A stretch of DNA of 64,000 bases from an uncultured Roseobacter sp. (GTDB lineage Bacteria; Pseudomonadota; Alphaproteobacteria; Rhodobacterales; Rhodobacteraceae): contig NZ_CANLKW010000004.1 of assembly GCF_947491795.1 (NCBI RefSeq), positions 227,081-291,080 of the forward strand. Reading direction: 5' to 3'. The notes under the pieces are model-generated. The model saw nothing but the letters and a program-made list of their open reading frames with translations, did not search any database and was not told the origin of the DNA. Position numbers and translations under genes: made by a program. Each line of letters starts with the position of its first letter. Position 1 is the stretch's first letter. Shown here in pieces: positions 43,294 to 52,424 of the stretch.

Positions 43294-44258
43294 AAGTTCA
43301 CATTCTGGATGACTGGTTCGACACGCTGCGGAACCTGCCCTGTTTTGACCTGCTCAAAGATCATGATGTCACCGTCTGGACAGACCACGAACCAGACCCG
43401 GACAGGCTGGCGGCCCGGGTTCAGGAGGCGCAGGCGCTTGTCCTCTTTCGGGAAAGAACCACCATCGGCGCGCCACTTCTGGATCAGTTGCCGAACCTGA
43501 GACTGATTTCGCAGCGGTCGGTCTATCCGCATGTGGATGTGGATGCCTGTACCCGGAACGGGGTTTTGCTGTGCTCGAACATGCACTCGGACACACCGTC
43601 TTTTGCCGCTGCCGAAATGACGCTGGCACTGATCCTGGCCAGTTTTCGCCAGCTCCCGCAGCAGGTCGCCTCTGTCCGGGCAGGCACATGGCAGGCGGGT
43701 GTCGGGCGCACCCTGCGGGGGCGAACGCTGGGCCTTTATGGGTACGGGCGTATCGGCCAGGCAGTTGCCGGTTATGCGCGGGCGATCGGGATGCAGGTGC
43801 AGTGGTGGGGCTCGGACGATGGGCGTGCCCGGGCGCTGGCGGCTGGTGAAACGGTCCCGGCAGACCGTGACACGTTTTTCGCAACCTCGGATGTGGTCAG
43901 CCTGCACGTGCGCCTGAAACCTGCAACGCGGGGGATCATTTCGGCGGCGGACCTCGCCGCGATGCAGCCGGGGGCGTTGCTGGTGAATACATCACGTGCG
44001 GGTCTGGTGGCGCCGGGCGCGCTGGAAGAGGAGATTGCCCTGGGGCGGATTTTTGCAGCTGTGGACGTTTTCGAGACGGAGCCGATGCGAGACAGCACAC
44101 ACCCGCTGCTGACCCATGCCAATGTCCTGCCAACACCCCATATCGGCTATGTGACCGAGGACGAGTTTGACATGCAGTTCACGGATATCTTCACGCAGAT
44201 CAATGCCTTTGCGCAGGGTGCGCCGATCCACATGATCAATCCGGAGGTTCTGGACTGA
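43290..44258 (+). CDS. D-isomer-specific 2-hydroxyacid dehydrogenase
   Basis: A 322-residue NAD-dependent dehydrogenase. The Rossmann motif LYGYGRIGQAVAGYARA is near residue 150. The catalytic Arg is in LVNTSRAGLVAPGALEE near residue 231, Glu in AAVDVFETEP near residue 255, and His in PTPHIGYVTEDEF near residue 282. GTG 43290 overlaps the previous gene by four bases. Its end overlaps the convergent AbrB-like gene by 23 bases. Substrate unknown; a hydroxy-tricarboxylic acid or a side product is possible. Confidence 0.9.
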   Translation: MKVHILDDWFDTLRNLPCFDLLKDHDVTVWTDHEPDPDRLAARVQEAQALVLFRERTTIGAPLLDQLPNLRLISQRSVYPHVDVDACTRNGVLLCSNMHSDTPSFAAAEMTLALILASFRQLPQQVASVRAGTWQAGVGRTLRGRTLGLYGYGRIGQAVAGYARAIGMQVQWWGSDDGRARALAAGETVPADRDTFFATSDVVSLHVRLKPATRGIISAADLAAMQPGALLVNTSRAGLVAPGALEEEIALGRIFAAVDVFETEPMRDSTHPLLTHANVLPTPHIGYVTEDEFDMQFTDIFTQINAFAQGAPIHMINPEVLD

Positions 44259-45264
44259 ACATCCGTGCGGCCAGAGGTGCACCCAGAATAACGACGAAAA
44301 TACGCAGGACATGGTGCGCCACGACAAAGGCGACATCGGCGCCCACGATCAGGGCAAGCACTGTCAGTTCGGCCTGACCGCCGGGTGCAAAGGATAAAAT
44401 CGCCTCCATCCCCGGCGCCAGACCAAAGGCATAGATCACCTCGACAAACATGAGGGTCAGCAGGATCAGAATAACGCAGAAGCCGATTCCGGCGACGATG
44501 TCGCGGCGCACCTCGTTCATCGTGATACCGGCGTATTTGGTGCCGATGCCCATTCCGATAAAGAACTGAGCGGCCCAGATGGCCTCGGCCGGGGGCCGGT
44601 TGTGCAACCCGCCCGCCAGGGTGACGGCAGCCGTCAGGATCAGCGGACCCAGGATCGAGGCACCGAACATGCCGGCCCATTTTGCCCCCCGCCACCCTGC
44701 GATTGCGCAGAACACCATCAGCAAAAGCTCCTGCACCGGAACCGTTGAGGCGGGCGCGCCGGGCGGATTGGACAGGTCTGCCTCCCAGATGCCCCGCAGC
44801 AGAAACGGCAGCGCCACGACAATCACCAGCACCCGGGTCGCGTGCACGAGACTGAGCGTGCGCACATTCGCGCCGGCCTCCTCGCCGAACACAAGCATGT
44901 CCTGCAGCCCACCAGGCATTGTCGCATAATATGCCGTCGGAAAACTGTAGCCGCAGAACCGCTGAAAATAGGGCACCCCGATCAGGCCGATCATCGCGAC
45001 CATCGCGGGCACCATGAGAAGTGTTGGCCACATGGCCGGAAAACTGGCCAGAACCGGCGGCGTCAGCGTCGCACCTACGGCAACGCCCAGAACGGTGCGC
45101 ATGCCGTCGTTCATGATTTTGACGCCGCCCAGCGGCACGCCTGCAAGCGCTGCGGCGAGGCATGCAAAGATCGGCCCCAGCAACCAGGGCAGCGGTATCT
45201 GCGTCACTTTGAACAGCGCAACACCGGCAGCTGCGATAAGAAAGGTACGTCCGACCCTGATCAC
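44236..45264 (-). CDS. AbrB-family membrane protein (ammonia monooxygenase-like regulator/transporter family)
   Basis: A 342-residue integral membrane protein of the AbrB duplication family (Pfam AbrB, unrelated to the Bacillus DNA-binding AbrB). About ten hydrophobic segments. Repeated family motif seen as GAPASTVPVQELLLMVFCAI and LPWLLGPIFACLAAAL near residue 24. Start ATG 45264 overlaps the gntR stop by four bases. Function of the family is unsettled; transport of carboxylates or related compounds has been suggested. Its coupling to the gntR gene points to a role in the same pathway. Confidence 0.8.
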   Translation of the reverse strand: MIRVGRTFLIAAAGVALFKVTQIPLPWLLGPIFACLAAALAGVPLGGVKIMNDGMRTVLGVAVGATLTPPVLASFPAMWPTLLMVPAMVAMIGLIGVPYFQRFCGYSFPTAYYATMPGGLQDMLVFGEEAGANVRTLSLVHATRVLVIVVALPFLLRGIWEADLSNPPGAPASTVPVQELLLMVFCAIAGWRGAKWAGMFGASILGPLILTAAVTLAGGLHNRPPAEAIWAAQFFIGMGIGTKYAGITMNEVRRDIVAGIGFCVILILLTLMFVEVIYAFGLAPGMEAILSFAPGGQAELTVLALIVGADVAFVVAHHVLRIFVVILGAPLAARMFSPEPPD

Positions 45265-45902
45265 GCCAGAGAGCTTTTCAGTCGGTGCTGCAGGGATGTT
45301 TTCAGATGCGCCTCTGCTGCTGCACCGGCGGCCTCGGCATCTCCGGCGCGCAGGGCATCAATGATGGCACGGTGCTGGCGGACCACAACGTCTATCCGTT
45401 CGGGATCGGTATAGGTGGTTGGCCCGAGCAAAAGCAGAGAATTGTTGAGCGCCCTTGCGGCCTCCATCAGGAACCGGTTGCGCCCTGCAAGGTAAAGACC
45501 CCGGTGAAAATCCTGGTTTATGGCGGCACCCAGGGCGGGATTGCTCCGTTCTGCCTCGATCCTGTCATTCAGTGCATCAAGCGCATCAAATTCTGCATCG
45601 GCTCCATGTTTTGCGGCCATTTCGGCAGCTGTCCGCTCCAGAACCAGGCGCATTTCATAGAGCTCCACAATTTCGGTATGACCCAGCGACCGGATCACAG
45701 CGCCGATCCGGGGCCTGTGTTCCACGATCCCGTCACTTTCCAGTCTGCGCAGAGCTTCGCGCACAGGCGTACGTGACAGTCCCAGTTGCTCGCCCACTTC
45801 TTCTTCACGCAGCCGCGCCCCGGGCTGGAAAGTACCGTTGCGCAGTGCCGCAAGCAGGGCGTCATATGCCGCCTGGCCGCTGGATCTGGTGGTTTCTGAC
45901 AT
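45261..45902 (-). CDS. GntR-family regulator (FCD subfamily)
   Basis: A 213-residue regulator. The winged helix-turn-helix occupies residues 10-75, with LREEEVGEQLGLSRTPVREA near residues 31-50 as in all GntR proteins. The C-terminal FCD all-helical domain has the metal His set (FHRGLYLAGRN near 128, VVRQHRAIIDAL near 172). ATG 45902 lies beside the palindrome at 45915. It likely represses its own operon and tcuAB until the acid is present. Salmonella uses a LysR-type TcuR for this, so the regulator type here differs. Confidence 0.92.
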   Translation of the reverse strand: MSETTRSSGQAAYDALLAALRNGTFQPGARLREEEVGEQLGLSRTPVREALRRLESDGIVEHRPRIGAVIRSLGHTEIVELYEMRLVLERTAAEMAAKHGADAEFDALDALNDRIEAERSNPALGAAINQDFHRGLYLAGRNRFLMEAARALNNSLLLLGPTTYTDPERIDVVVRQHRAIIDALRAGDAEAAGAAAEAHLKTSLQHRLKSSLA

Positions 45903-45914
45903 AAACCTTGCCTT

Positions 45915-45934
45915 TTGTATCCGATTGGATACAA
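45915..45934. promoter_or_regulatory. Putative GntR operator B
   Basis: TTGTATCCGATTGGATACAA is a palindrome with 8-base arms and a GATT spacer, containing GTAT-N8-ATAC like site A. It occupies the divergent spacer between the gntR-type gene (45902) and tcuA (45960). Confidence 0.75.
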
Positions 45935-45959
45935 GAAAGACTATCGATTTGGAACGGAC

Positions 45960-47360
45960 ATGTCAAAAACTGAAAAATCTCTGCTTCAGCCGGATGTGCT
46001 GGTGGTCGGTGGTGGCAATGCGGCCATGACGGCTGCGCTGACGGCGCGTGCCACCGGCGCATCGGTGACGGTACTGGAGGCGGCCCCCCGCCCGTACCGC
46101 GGCGGAAACTCCCGGCACACACGGAATTTCCGGTGCATGCATGCGGGTCCGATGGGTGTCCTGACTGGCACCTATGACGCAGAGGAGTACTTCGACGACC
46201 TGCTGAAAGTGACGGCAGGCAATACGGATGCCGACCTGGCCCGTCTTGCGATCCATGCGTCGCAAGAAGCCTATGCCTGGATGCAGGCCCATGGTGTCCG
46301 TTTTCAGCCCTCGCTTTCGGGTACGCTGTCATTGTCGCGCACAAACGCGTTTTTTCTGGGCGGGGGCAAAGCGCTGGTGAACGCCTACTACGGCAGGGCA
46401 GAGGCCGCGGGCATCGACGTGGGGTACGAGGCCGAGGTCACCCATCTGTCTGTTACCGGCGGCCGCATCACAGAAGTATGCGCGACCCTGCAGGGCCAGG
46501 AACAGGTGTTCACACCGGGTGCAGTTGTTGTGGCGTCCGGTGGGTTTCAGGCAGATACGGACTGGCTGGCGCGCGCCTGGGGGCCTGCTGCCCGCAACTT
46601 CCTGATCCGGGGGACACCCTATAACCGTGGCGTGGTGCTGCGCGATCTGCTGGATCAGGGCATCCAAAGCGTTGGCGATCCGACCCAGTGTCACGCGGTT
46701 GCAATCGACGGACGCGCGCCAAAATTCGACGGCGGTATTGTGACCCGTCTGGACTGCGTTCCGTTTTCGGTTGTGGTGAACAAACACGGAGAGCGGTTTT
46801 ATGACGAAGGTGAAGACGTCTGGCCAAAGCGCTATGCGATCTGGGGGCGGCTGGTGGCCGCCCAGCCCGATCAGGTAGGGTATGCCATTATTGATGCGAC
46901 CTCGCGCGCGCTCTTTATGCCGTCTGTGTTTCCCCCGGTGCAGGCCGACACGATAGAAGACCTGGCCAGTCAGATGGGCCTGCCCGCGGACCGCCTGGAG
47001 GAGACGATCACGGCCTTTAACGCGGCCTGCCGGAAAGGCGATTTTCACCCTACTGAGCTGGATGGTCTGTCCACGCGGGACCTTGTCCCGCCCAAAAGCA
47101 ACTGGGCGCGGCCGATCAGTGAGCCACCATTTTACGGCTACTCTCTGCGCCCCGGCGTCACCTTTACGTACCTGGGCCTGAAAGTGGACGAGACGGCCAG
47201 GGTCACAGGGCCAGCAGGGCGGATGGATAACCTGTGGGCCGCTGGTGAAATCATGGCGGGCTCTATTCTGGGGCAGGGATATCTGGCGGGTTTTGGCATG
47301 ACGATCGGCACGGTTTTTGGACAAATTGCAGGCAGGGAGGCCGCGGCTTATGTCAGCTGA
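45960..47360 (+). CDS. tcuA: FAD-dependent tricarballylate dehydrogenase
   Basis: A 466-residue flavoprotein of the fumarate reductase/succinate dehydrogenase family. The FAD-binding fold VLVVGGGNAAMTAALTA starts near residue 14; the segment RGGNSRHTRNFR near residue 47 is characteristic of TcuA. C-terminal FAD contact: NLWAAGEIMAGSILGQGYLAG near residues 424-444. It oxidises tricarballylate to cis-aconitate and passes electrons to TcuB. ATG 45960 gives the flavin fold at the N-terminus. Overlaps tcuB by 11 bases. Confidence 0.93.
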   Translation: MSKTEKSLLQPDVLVVGGGNAAMTAALTARATGASVTVLEAAPRPYRGGNSRHTRNFRCMHAGPMGVLTGTYDAEEYFDDLLKVTAGNTDADLARLAIHASQEAYAWMQAHGVRFQPSLSGTLSLSRTNAFFLGGGKALVNAYYGRAEAAGIDVGYEAEVTHLSVTGGRITEVCATLQGQEQVFTPGAVVVASGGFQADTDWLARAWGPAARNFLIRGTPYNRGVVLRDLLDQGIQSVGDPTQCHAVAIDGRAPKFDGGIVTRLDCVPFSVVVNKHGERFYDEGEDVWPKRYAIWGRLVAAQPDQVGYAIIDATSRALFMPSVFPPVQADTIEDLASQMGLPADRLEETITAFNAACRKGDFHPTELDGLSTRDLVPPKSNWARPISEPPFYGYSLRPGVTFTYLGLKVDETARVTGPAGRMDNLWAAGEIMAGSILGQGYLAGFGMTIGTVFGQIAGREAAAYVS

Positions 47361-48411
47361 GGTTATGGAAGAAGCGCGTCGGCAGTTGCAGATCTGCAAT
47401 GCATGCCGCTACTGCGAAGGCTACTGTTCTGCCTTTCCGGCCATCACGCGACTGCGTGCTTTTGCCGATGCAGACATCACGCAGATTGCCAGTCTGTGTC
47501 ATAACTGCCGGGGGTGTTATTATGCCTGCCAGTACACGGAACCGCACGAGTTTGCCCTTAACCTGCCGCGCGCGCTGGCAGAGGTCCGCACGGAAAGCTG
47601 GACAGCATATGCCTGGCCCGCACCGGTCGCATCGCTCTTTTTCCGCCATGCTGCAGCCACTGTTGTTCTGACGGTGCTGGGGTTCGCGCTGATCTTTCTG
47701 CTGGCAAAGTCGGTGCCTGCCGGGGGCGGTGCGGGGTTTTATGCGGTGCTGTCGCACAACGCGATGGTCGCCGTCTTTGCCCCGGCATTTGTGCTGCCAC
47801 TGATGGCAGTGGCCTTTGGGTTGCGCAGGTACTGGCATGACGTCGGCGGTACGCGGATTTCCCTTGCACATCTGCAGGAGGCCCTGGGTCACGCGGGCCG
47901 GATGCGAAACCTCAAAGGCGGGCACGGCGACGGCTGCAACTTTGAGCAGGAAGAACAGTTCACCCATGCGCGCCGATGGGCGCATCATGCCGTGATGTAC
48001 GGATTTCTGCTGTGCTTTGCGTCGACCAGTGCGGGGACCGTCATGCACTATGGTTTCAGCATGCCCGCGCCTTACGGCCCGCTGTCGCTGCCCAAGCTCT
48101 TTGGTGTGTCGGGTGGCGTCCTGCTGACAGCGGGATGTGTCTGGATGATGCGGCTGAGGCATCTGGCGTCGGGCGATCTGTCGGACAAAACGACATATGG
48201 TGCAGACACCGCATTTATCGCGCTTCTGGGTTTTGTGGCCGCCAGCGGTCTGGCGCTTTATGCATTTGGTGCCACGCCTGCACTGACAGTTTTGCTGGCG
48301 CTTCATCTGGGGTCTGTGCTGAGTTTTTTCCTGTTGATGCCCTACACAAAAATGGCGCACGGATTTTACCGGCTTGCCGCCCTGATCCGGGACGCGCAGC
48401 AAAAAGACTGA
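47350..48411 (+). CDS. tcuB: Tricarballylate utilization protein B (CitB-type electron transfer)
   Basis: A 353-residue protein with two N-terminal Cys clusters (CNACRYCEGYC near residue 16 and CHNCRGCYYAC near residue 49) for iron-sulfur centres. The rest has about six membrane segments with histidines suited to heme, for example RRWAHHAVMYGFLLC near residue 200. TcuB reoxidises the flavin of TcuA and passes electrons to the quinone pool. ATG 47350 is supported by GGGAGG upstream; the longer frame from 47317 is inside tcuA. Last gene of the rightward module. Confidence 0.93.
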   Translation: MSAEVMEEARRQLQICNACRYCEGYCSAFPAITRLRAFADADITQIASLCHNCRGCYYACQYTEPHEFALNLPRALAEVRTESWTAYAWPAPVASLFFRHAAATVVLTVLGFALIFLLAKSVPAGGGAGFYAVLSHNAMVAVFAPAFVLPLMAVAFGLRRYWHDVGGTRISLAHLQEALGHAGRMRNLKGGHGDGCNFEQEEQFTHARRWAHHAVMYGFLLCFASTSAGTVMHYGFSMPAPYGPLSLPKLFGVSGGVLLTAGCVWMMRLRHLASGDLSDKTTYGADTAFIALLGFVAASGLALYAFGATPALTVLLALHLGSVLSFFLLMPYTKMAHGFYRLAALIRDAQQKD

Positions 48412-48428
48412 GACGCCCCGGTCAGATG

Positions 48429-50048
48429 TCAGCGCGCGCAGCTGTCGCGGGGCAACAGGTAAAAGAGCCGTTTGTAGGTGTCGCAGTCGTCTCCGGCGAC
48501 CATACCCTTGCGCCACTGCCGGGAGCCGTCGAGCGTTCCCACCCATCCCAGCATGATGTTTTCATTGCGCACCCGGCCAGACCCCCCCAGATCAGCAATC
48601 ACCTGATTGACCACGCCGGGCTCCAGCAAAAGCAGCTTGTTCAGGACAAGGGTGTTGTAGATCGCAGGTACTTCGTCGACCGCGAAACGTTCTGCGGGGT
48701 CATTGTAGCCGGTGTCCTGTATCTTCAGGTATTCACGGTTGAAGCGGGCCAGCGTGACCTTTTCGCCCGTTTTCCCGGATTGCATTGCGGTGTCAAAATA
48801 CCGGTCCGGTTGGGTCAGATAGCCTTTGAGCTCGTTTTTCGTCATGCCTGTGGCGCTGACAAGTATTGTGTCGAGAAGGTTCTCTTTGAGTTTTCTGATC
48901 GGGGCCAGCAGAAACTCCGGGGTGATTGCATCGATGATCCTGCCGATCGCGCGCGCGCTCAGACCGATGAAATCAGGGGCGCCTGCCATAGAAAGCAGGT
49001 GCAGCTCGACATACTCGGTCAGGATTTCGTCCGCCTTGTCAGTGTCTGCTTTGCGCTCCGGATTGAAAAACAGCGCCAGCGCAACCTGGTGGCTGACGCC
49101 GGGCCAGGCTTTGAGCCCGCTGTCAATGTCACGGACCCAGTATTCCTTGTAGGTCGTTTGCAGGGCGTTTGCCGTCACATGCGCTGTAAGCTGTCCGGCC
49201 AGAAAGGTTTTGGAGCATGAAAAGTCCAGCCAGTCACAGTCTTTGATCGCTTTCTCGATACGCTTTTTCTTGCTGTAGTAGGCCTTGATATCCTTATCCA
49301 GCTGCCGCCGCATCGTCGAAAAAATGCGCGGCACAGAGAGCCTGGCGGCCGGGCTGGAGGCTGGCAGCAACTCTTTGTCGAGCCGGGTTCCTGGCCGGGC
49401 GTCGACCATTGTTTTATAGATTTTACCTTCCAGCCCGCGGATGGACGTCCGGAAGACCGATGTGTCAAACTGGTCGGACGGAAAGCGTTTGTCGATGTAC
49501 CCTTCGAGGACCACGTGGCGGATCGCATTGTCCGCGGGATCAAAGGTAAAGGGCGCGCCTGAGAAGTGGTTTACGAAACTGTGCCCATAAACGTCACCCG
49601 CGACATGTGTGATGAAACCCAGGCGGAAAGCCCGCTCGTTGGTGTTTTTGCTGAACTGGTCCCAGATATAACTGATCCACCGCGAAGAGCCGTCCCGGAC
49701 CAGCGACAGGCGCTGTTCGGGGTGAATATACTGCTGCCCCGTGGCCATGTCGGGGTAGGCGTCAGGGCCCAGAACACCGGCGCGGTAGTAAGCGCGTCCT
49801 TTGTCCAGCGCCTCCAGTGTCTGTGCGGATACGGGATATTTCCGCACCTCTCCGGTCTCCAGGTCGGCGATTTCAACATGCCCGTCGTCCAGCGCATCCC
49901 GCGCTGCAAGCTCAGCGATGAACACATGGGTTGTCGGCTTCCACGCAACGGCAGGGGTGGCAATGGCCACAGCAACAATCAGAGAGATCAGCCGGGGCAG
50001 TAGTCTGCTCTGCAGTGCGGAACGGGTGAGACCGGAAATGCTGGCCAA
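48429..50048 (-). CDS. Exported zinc-dependent phospholipase C-like protein
   Basis: A 539-residue protein. The TTG start at 50048 follows AAGGAG at six bases, giving a signal peptide that would be cleaved after TPAVA, so the mature chain begins WKPTTHVF. An N-terminal Trp and nearby His is the zinc-binding layout of bacterial phosphatidylcholine phospholipase C. Further zinc-site candidates are GVLGPDAYPD near residue 92 and FITHVAGDVYGHSFVNHF near residue 145. The C-terminal 300 residues are helical and unassigned, making it about twice the usual length. The neighbour at 50240 is a protease-hydrolase fusion. Substrate, and whether it stays cell-bound, unknown. Confidence 0.78.
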   Translation of the reverse strand: MASISGLTRSALQSRLLPRLISLIVAVAIATPAVAWKPTTHVFIAELAARDALDDGHVEIADLETGEVRKYPVSAQTLEALDKGRAYYRAGVLGPDAYPDMATGQQYIHPEQRLSLVRDGSSRWISYIWDQFSKNTNERAFRLGFITHVAGDVYGHSFVNHFSGAPFTFDPADNAIRHVVLEGYIDKRFPSDQFDTSVFRTSIRGLEGKIYKTMVDARPGTRLDKELLPASSPAARLSVPRIFSTMRRQLDKDIKAYYSKKKRIEKAIKDCDWLDFSCSKTFLAGQLTAHVTANALQTTYKEYWVRDIDSGLKAWPGVSHQVALALFFNPERKADTDKADEILTEYVELHLLSMAGAPDFIGLSARAIGRIIDAITPEFLLAPIRKLKENLLDTILVSATGMTKNELKGYLTQPDRYFDTAMQSGKTGEKVTLARFNREYLKIQDTGYNDPAERFAVDEVPAIYNTLVLNKLLLLEPGVVNQVIADLGGSGRVRNENIMLGWVGTLDGSRQWRKGMVAGDDCDTYKRLFYLLPRDSCAR

Positions 50049-50239
50049 AGGGGGCTCCTTTCAGAGAGGTCGTCTGTTCTGTTCCCGGACGATACCAGCC
50101 TATTCCGCTTTGGATACAGATTTTTCCCGCAACGGGCGAACATCCCAGAGTCGCCCCCCGCCAGCGCGGGGCATGCCATGACCATTCAGTGCCCCGGCGA
50201 GCCGGACGCACAGAAATGCCCTGGCCTGCCAGAACAACG

Positions 50240-52210
50240 TCAGTATCCTGTGACGTCCTCCGGCTGAAACCCTTTGGCAGGCGAAGGCTTGTCGCCCAGA
50301 ATACTTTCCAGGATGCTGTTCATCGTCTTGCGGTCATTGTCAAAACCGCCATGCGTCTCGCTGTTGGTGACCGAGGCCGCGCGTCCTGCATAGTGCACCG
50401 AGTAGCCTTTTTGCTCCGGCAGCCTGTCCTGGAATGTCTCCATGCCAAGCAGGGGCATCCTGTGCTGATCCTCAAAGGCATTCGAGACGAAATAGAGCAG
50501 CGATTTACGGTAGGGTCCGACGACGTCGTCACGTTCGCGCTGATCGATCAGATTATACTGCTCCAGCATGGAGACACTGCCGGCGCCATCGTTTTTGCCC
50601 ACCCGGGGCAGAATGCTCCTGAGGAAGAGGTCGTGCGTACAGGCGGGCGCCATGAGCGAGCAGGAACTGACCGGCACTGACAAAGGGTTCATGCTGTCCA
50701 TCGCATCGAGCATACGGGCCAGCAGGATCGAGCCTGCGCTGTGCCCGACAAGATGAACCTTCAGCGGCTTCGATCGTTTGGCGTTGCCCTGCAGCAAAGT
50801 GCTGATCGCTTTGCGCCCACCGCCGCCCGGTTTGAAGCTCTGGGACGCATCCCATTTCATGTCCCGCCAGATTGCGGTACCCGGACCCCGCGCAATACTC
50901 TCCAGCGCGCGATCCCAGATGTCGGATACACTGCCCACCCGCGCCTCGGCCCGGCGTTTGGAATTAAAAATCACATCCGTCAGCGATTCAAAAAAGCCGG
51001 TCTCCCACATGATGTGCACAGGGTAGATGCCGTTGCGCTTGAAGACTTCCTTCATCTTGCGCACACGGTTGGCGGATGTCGCAGACCCGTTCAGACCGCC
51101 ATGCGCGTAAAATATCAGATGCCGGTAATCACGGTCCGCCGTCTGGGTTTCATCGGCCAGAAAATCGGCAGTTTCCCGGATGGTCGTCAGCGGCGTGGGG
51201 TATTTCCCTGTCCCGACAAGCTTTCCATCGTCCAGATGAATGATATGCCCGACGATATCTTCTGACTTTGGGGCCCGGACGCTGTGTTTGCCAAACAGGC
51301 TTTCGGTTTCGGGTGCGGGTGCTGCAACCGTCAGATCAAATGCATCGGGCGTCGGCACTGACAGGCGCAGCACCCAGGCATCCATGACCGTTGCTGACCA
51401 GTCCTCGTACCGCCATCGGGCTATTCCGGGACGTCCGTCAAAGCCGCCCCAGTCCTCGCCCCACGAGTTCTGAATAAGAAAGCCCGCAGCATCATAGCCC
51501 ACAATAATAAACGCATGGCCACCCTCGGTCAGGTGCGAGGGTTTGATGTCGCCTTTGACACCGTCATAAGAGGGCTTTTGCCAGCCACGGTGAATTTTTG
51601 CAGAGACATAGATCACACCGACCTCGTTCAGCGCCGCGTGGTAATCGATGATCTCAGGGCGCAGACGGTAATAGGCGCCAAGGCCAAGCTTGCGCGCATC
51701 CCTCGCGTGGCTGACACGCAGGTGCCAGTTCTTTTCGCCGTCTTTGTAGGGGGCCACATCGTCACTGCAGGCACCGTGATGGTAAAACCCCTTGAGCGCG
51801 GCGCGAATGCTTGAACCCTCGTACTCCTCGCCGGGCCATTCGTCGTGTATCTTGGCCATTTCATACAGCATGCGCGGACTTGTTGTCGGCACAGCTGCTG
51901 CCGGGTCCAGACGCCGGTGCCGCTGGATATTCATCAGCGTAATGGCGCTGGACAGTGCAAAACCTGTGCACGAACCTTCGCCACCCTGATCCCGTATGGG
52001 GCTTTCGGTGGGCTGCGGAGGCTCCAGCGTGAGCGACAGATCAAGCAGTGCAGGCTGGTAAAGACGGTCGCGCAGGTCGGTTACGTCCCGTTGTACATTC
52101 AGAATCCGGTCTCCCAGTTTCGGCGCTGCATCGAGTGTTCTGGGGGGTTCAGATGCAGTCTTCCCTGTGGTCTTTTTACGCGTGGTTTTGCGGGAGGTGG
52201 TCCTGGCCAT
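50240..52210 (-). CDS. Papain-like (C1) protease fused to alpha/beta hydrolase
   Basis: A 656-residue two-enzyme protein. Start ATG 52210 follows GGAAAG. Residues 1-25 are Lys/Thr-rich without a signal peptide. The C1-type peptidase covers about 60-285, with catalytic Cys81 in EGSCTGFA, His232 in EGGHAFIIVGYD and Asn248 in IQNSWGEDWGG. The second domain, about 360-640, has HLIFYAHGGLNG near residue 364 (oxyanion loop) and the nucleophile elbow GHSAGS with Ser491; HGGF near residue 630 may give the catalytic His. All residues look intact, so both activities may be real. This combination is not one I know as a standard family. Confidence 0.8.
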   Translation of the reverse strand: MARTTSRKTTRKKTTGKTASEPPRTLDAAPKLGDRILNVQRDVTDLRDRLYQPALLDLSLTLEPPQPTESPIRDQGGEGSCTGFALSSAITLMNIQRHRRLDPAAAVPTTSPRMLYEMAKIHDEWPGEEYEGSSIRAALKGFYHHGACSDDVAPYKDGEKNWHLRVSHARDARKLGLGAYYRLRPEIIDYHAALNEVGVIYVSAKIHRGWQKPSYDGVKGDIKPSHLTEGGHAFIIVGYDAAGFLIQNSWGEDWGGFDGRPGIARWRYEDWSATVMDAWVLRLSVPTPDAFDLTVAAPAPETESLFGKHSVRAPKSEDIVGHIIHLDDGKLVGTGKYPTPLTTIRETADFLADETQTADRDYRHLIFYAHGGLNGSATSANRVRKMKEVFKRNGIYPVHIMWETGFFESLTDVIFNSKRRAEARVGSVSDIWDRALESIARGPGTAIWRDMKWDASQSFKPGGGGRKAISTLLQGNAKRSKPLKVHLVGHSAGSILLARMLDAMDSMNPLSVPVSSCSLMAPACTHDLFLRSILPRVGKNDGAGSVSMLEQYNLIDQRERDDVVGPYRKSLLYFVSNAFEDQHRMPLLGMETFQDRLPEQKGYSVHYAGRAASVTNSETHGGFDNDRKTMNSILESILGDKPSPAKGFQPEDVTGY

Positions 52211-52424
52211 AAAGGAACTTTCCAAATAAAATTAACAAAGGGGTGGATCAAAAAAACTGATTCAGAAAAAGACTAACGCAGTATCATCCGGCACGCAAAA
52301 TCCGGTGTTGTGCCACAGCAAAACAATTGCATCCTGGGGCATACCAGCCCGGGTGCTGCATTAAGGCCATGCAGCTCTGGTGACCGGGAATGTATACGAA
52401 ACGGTGCCGCCCGCGCCAAAGGGA

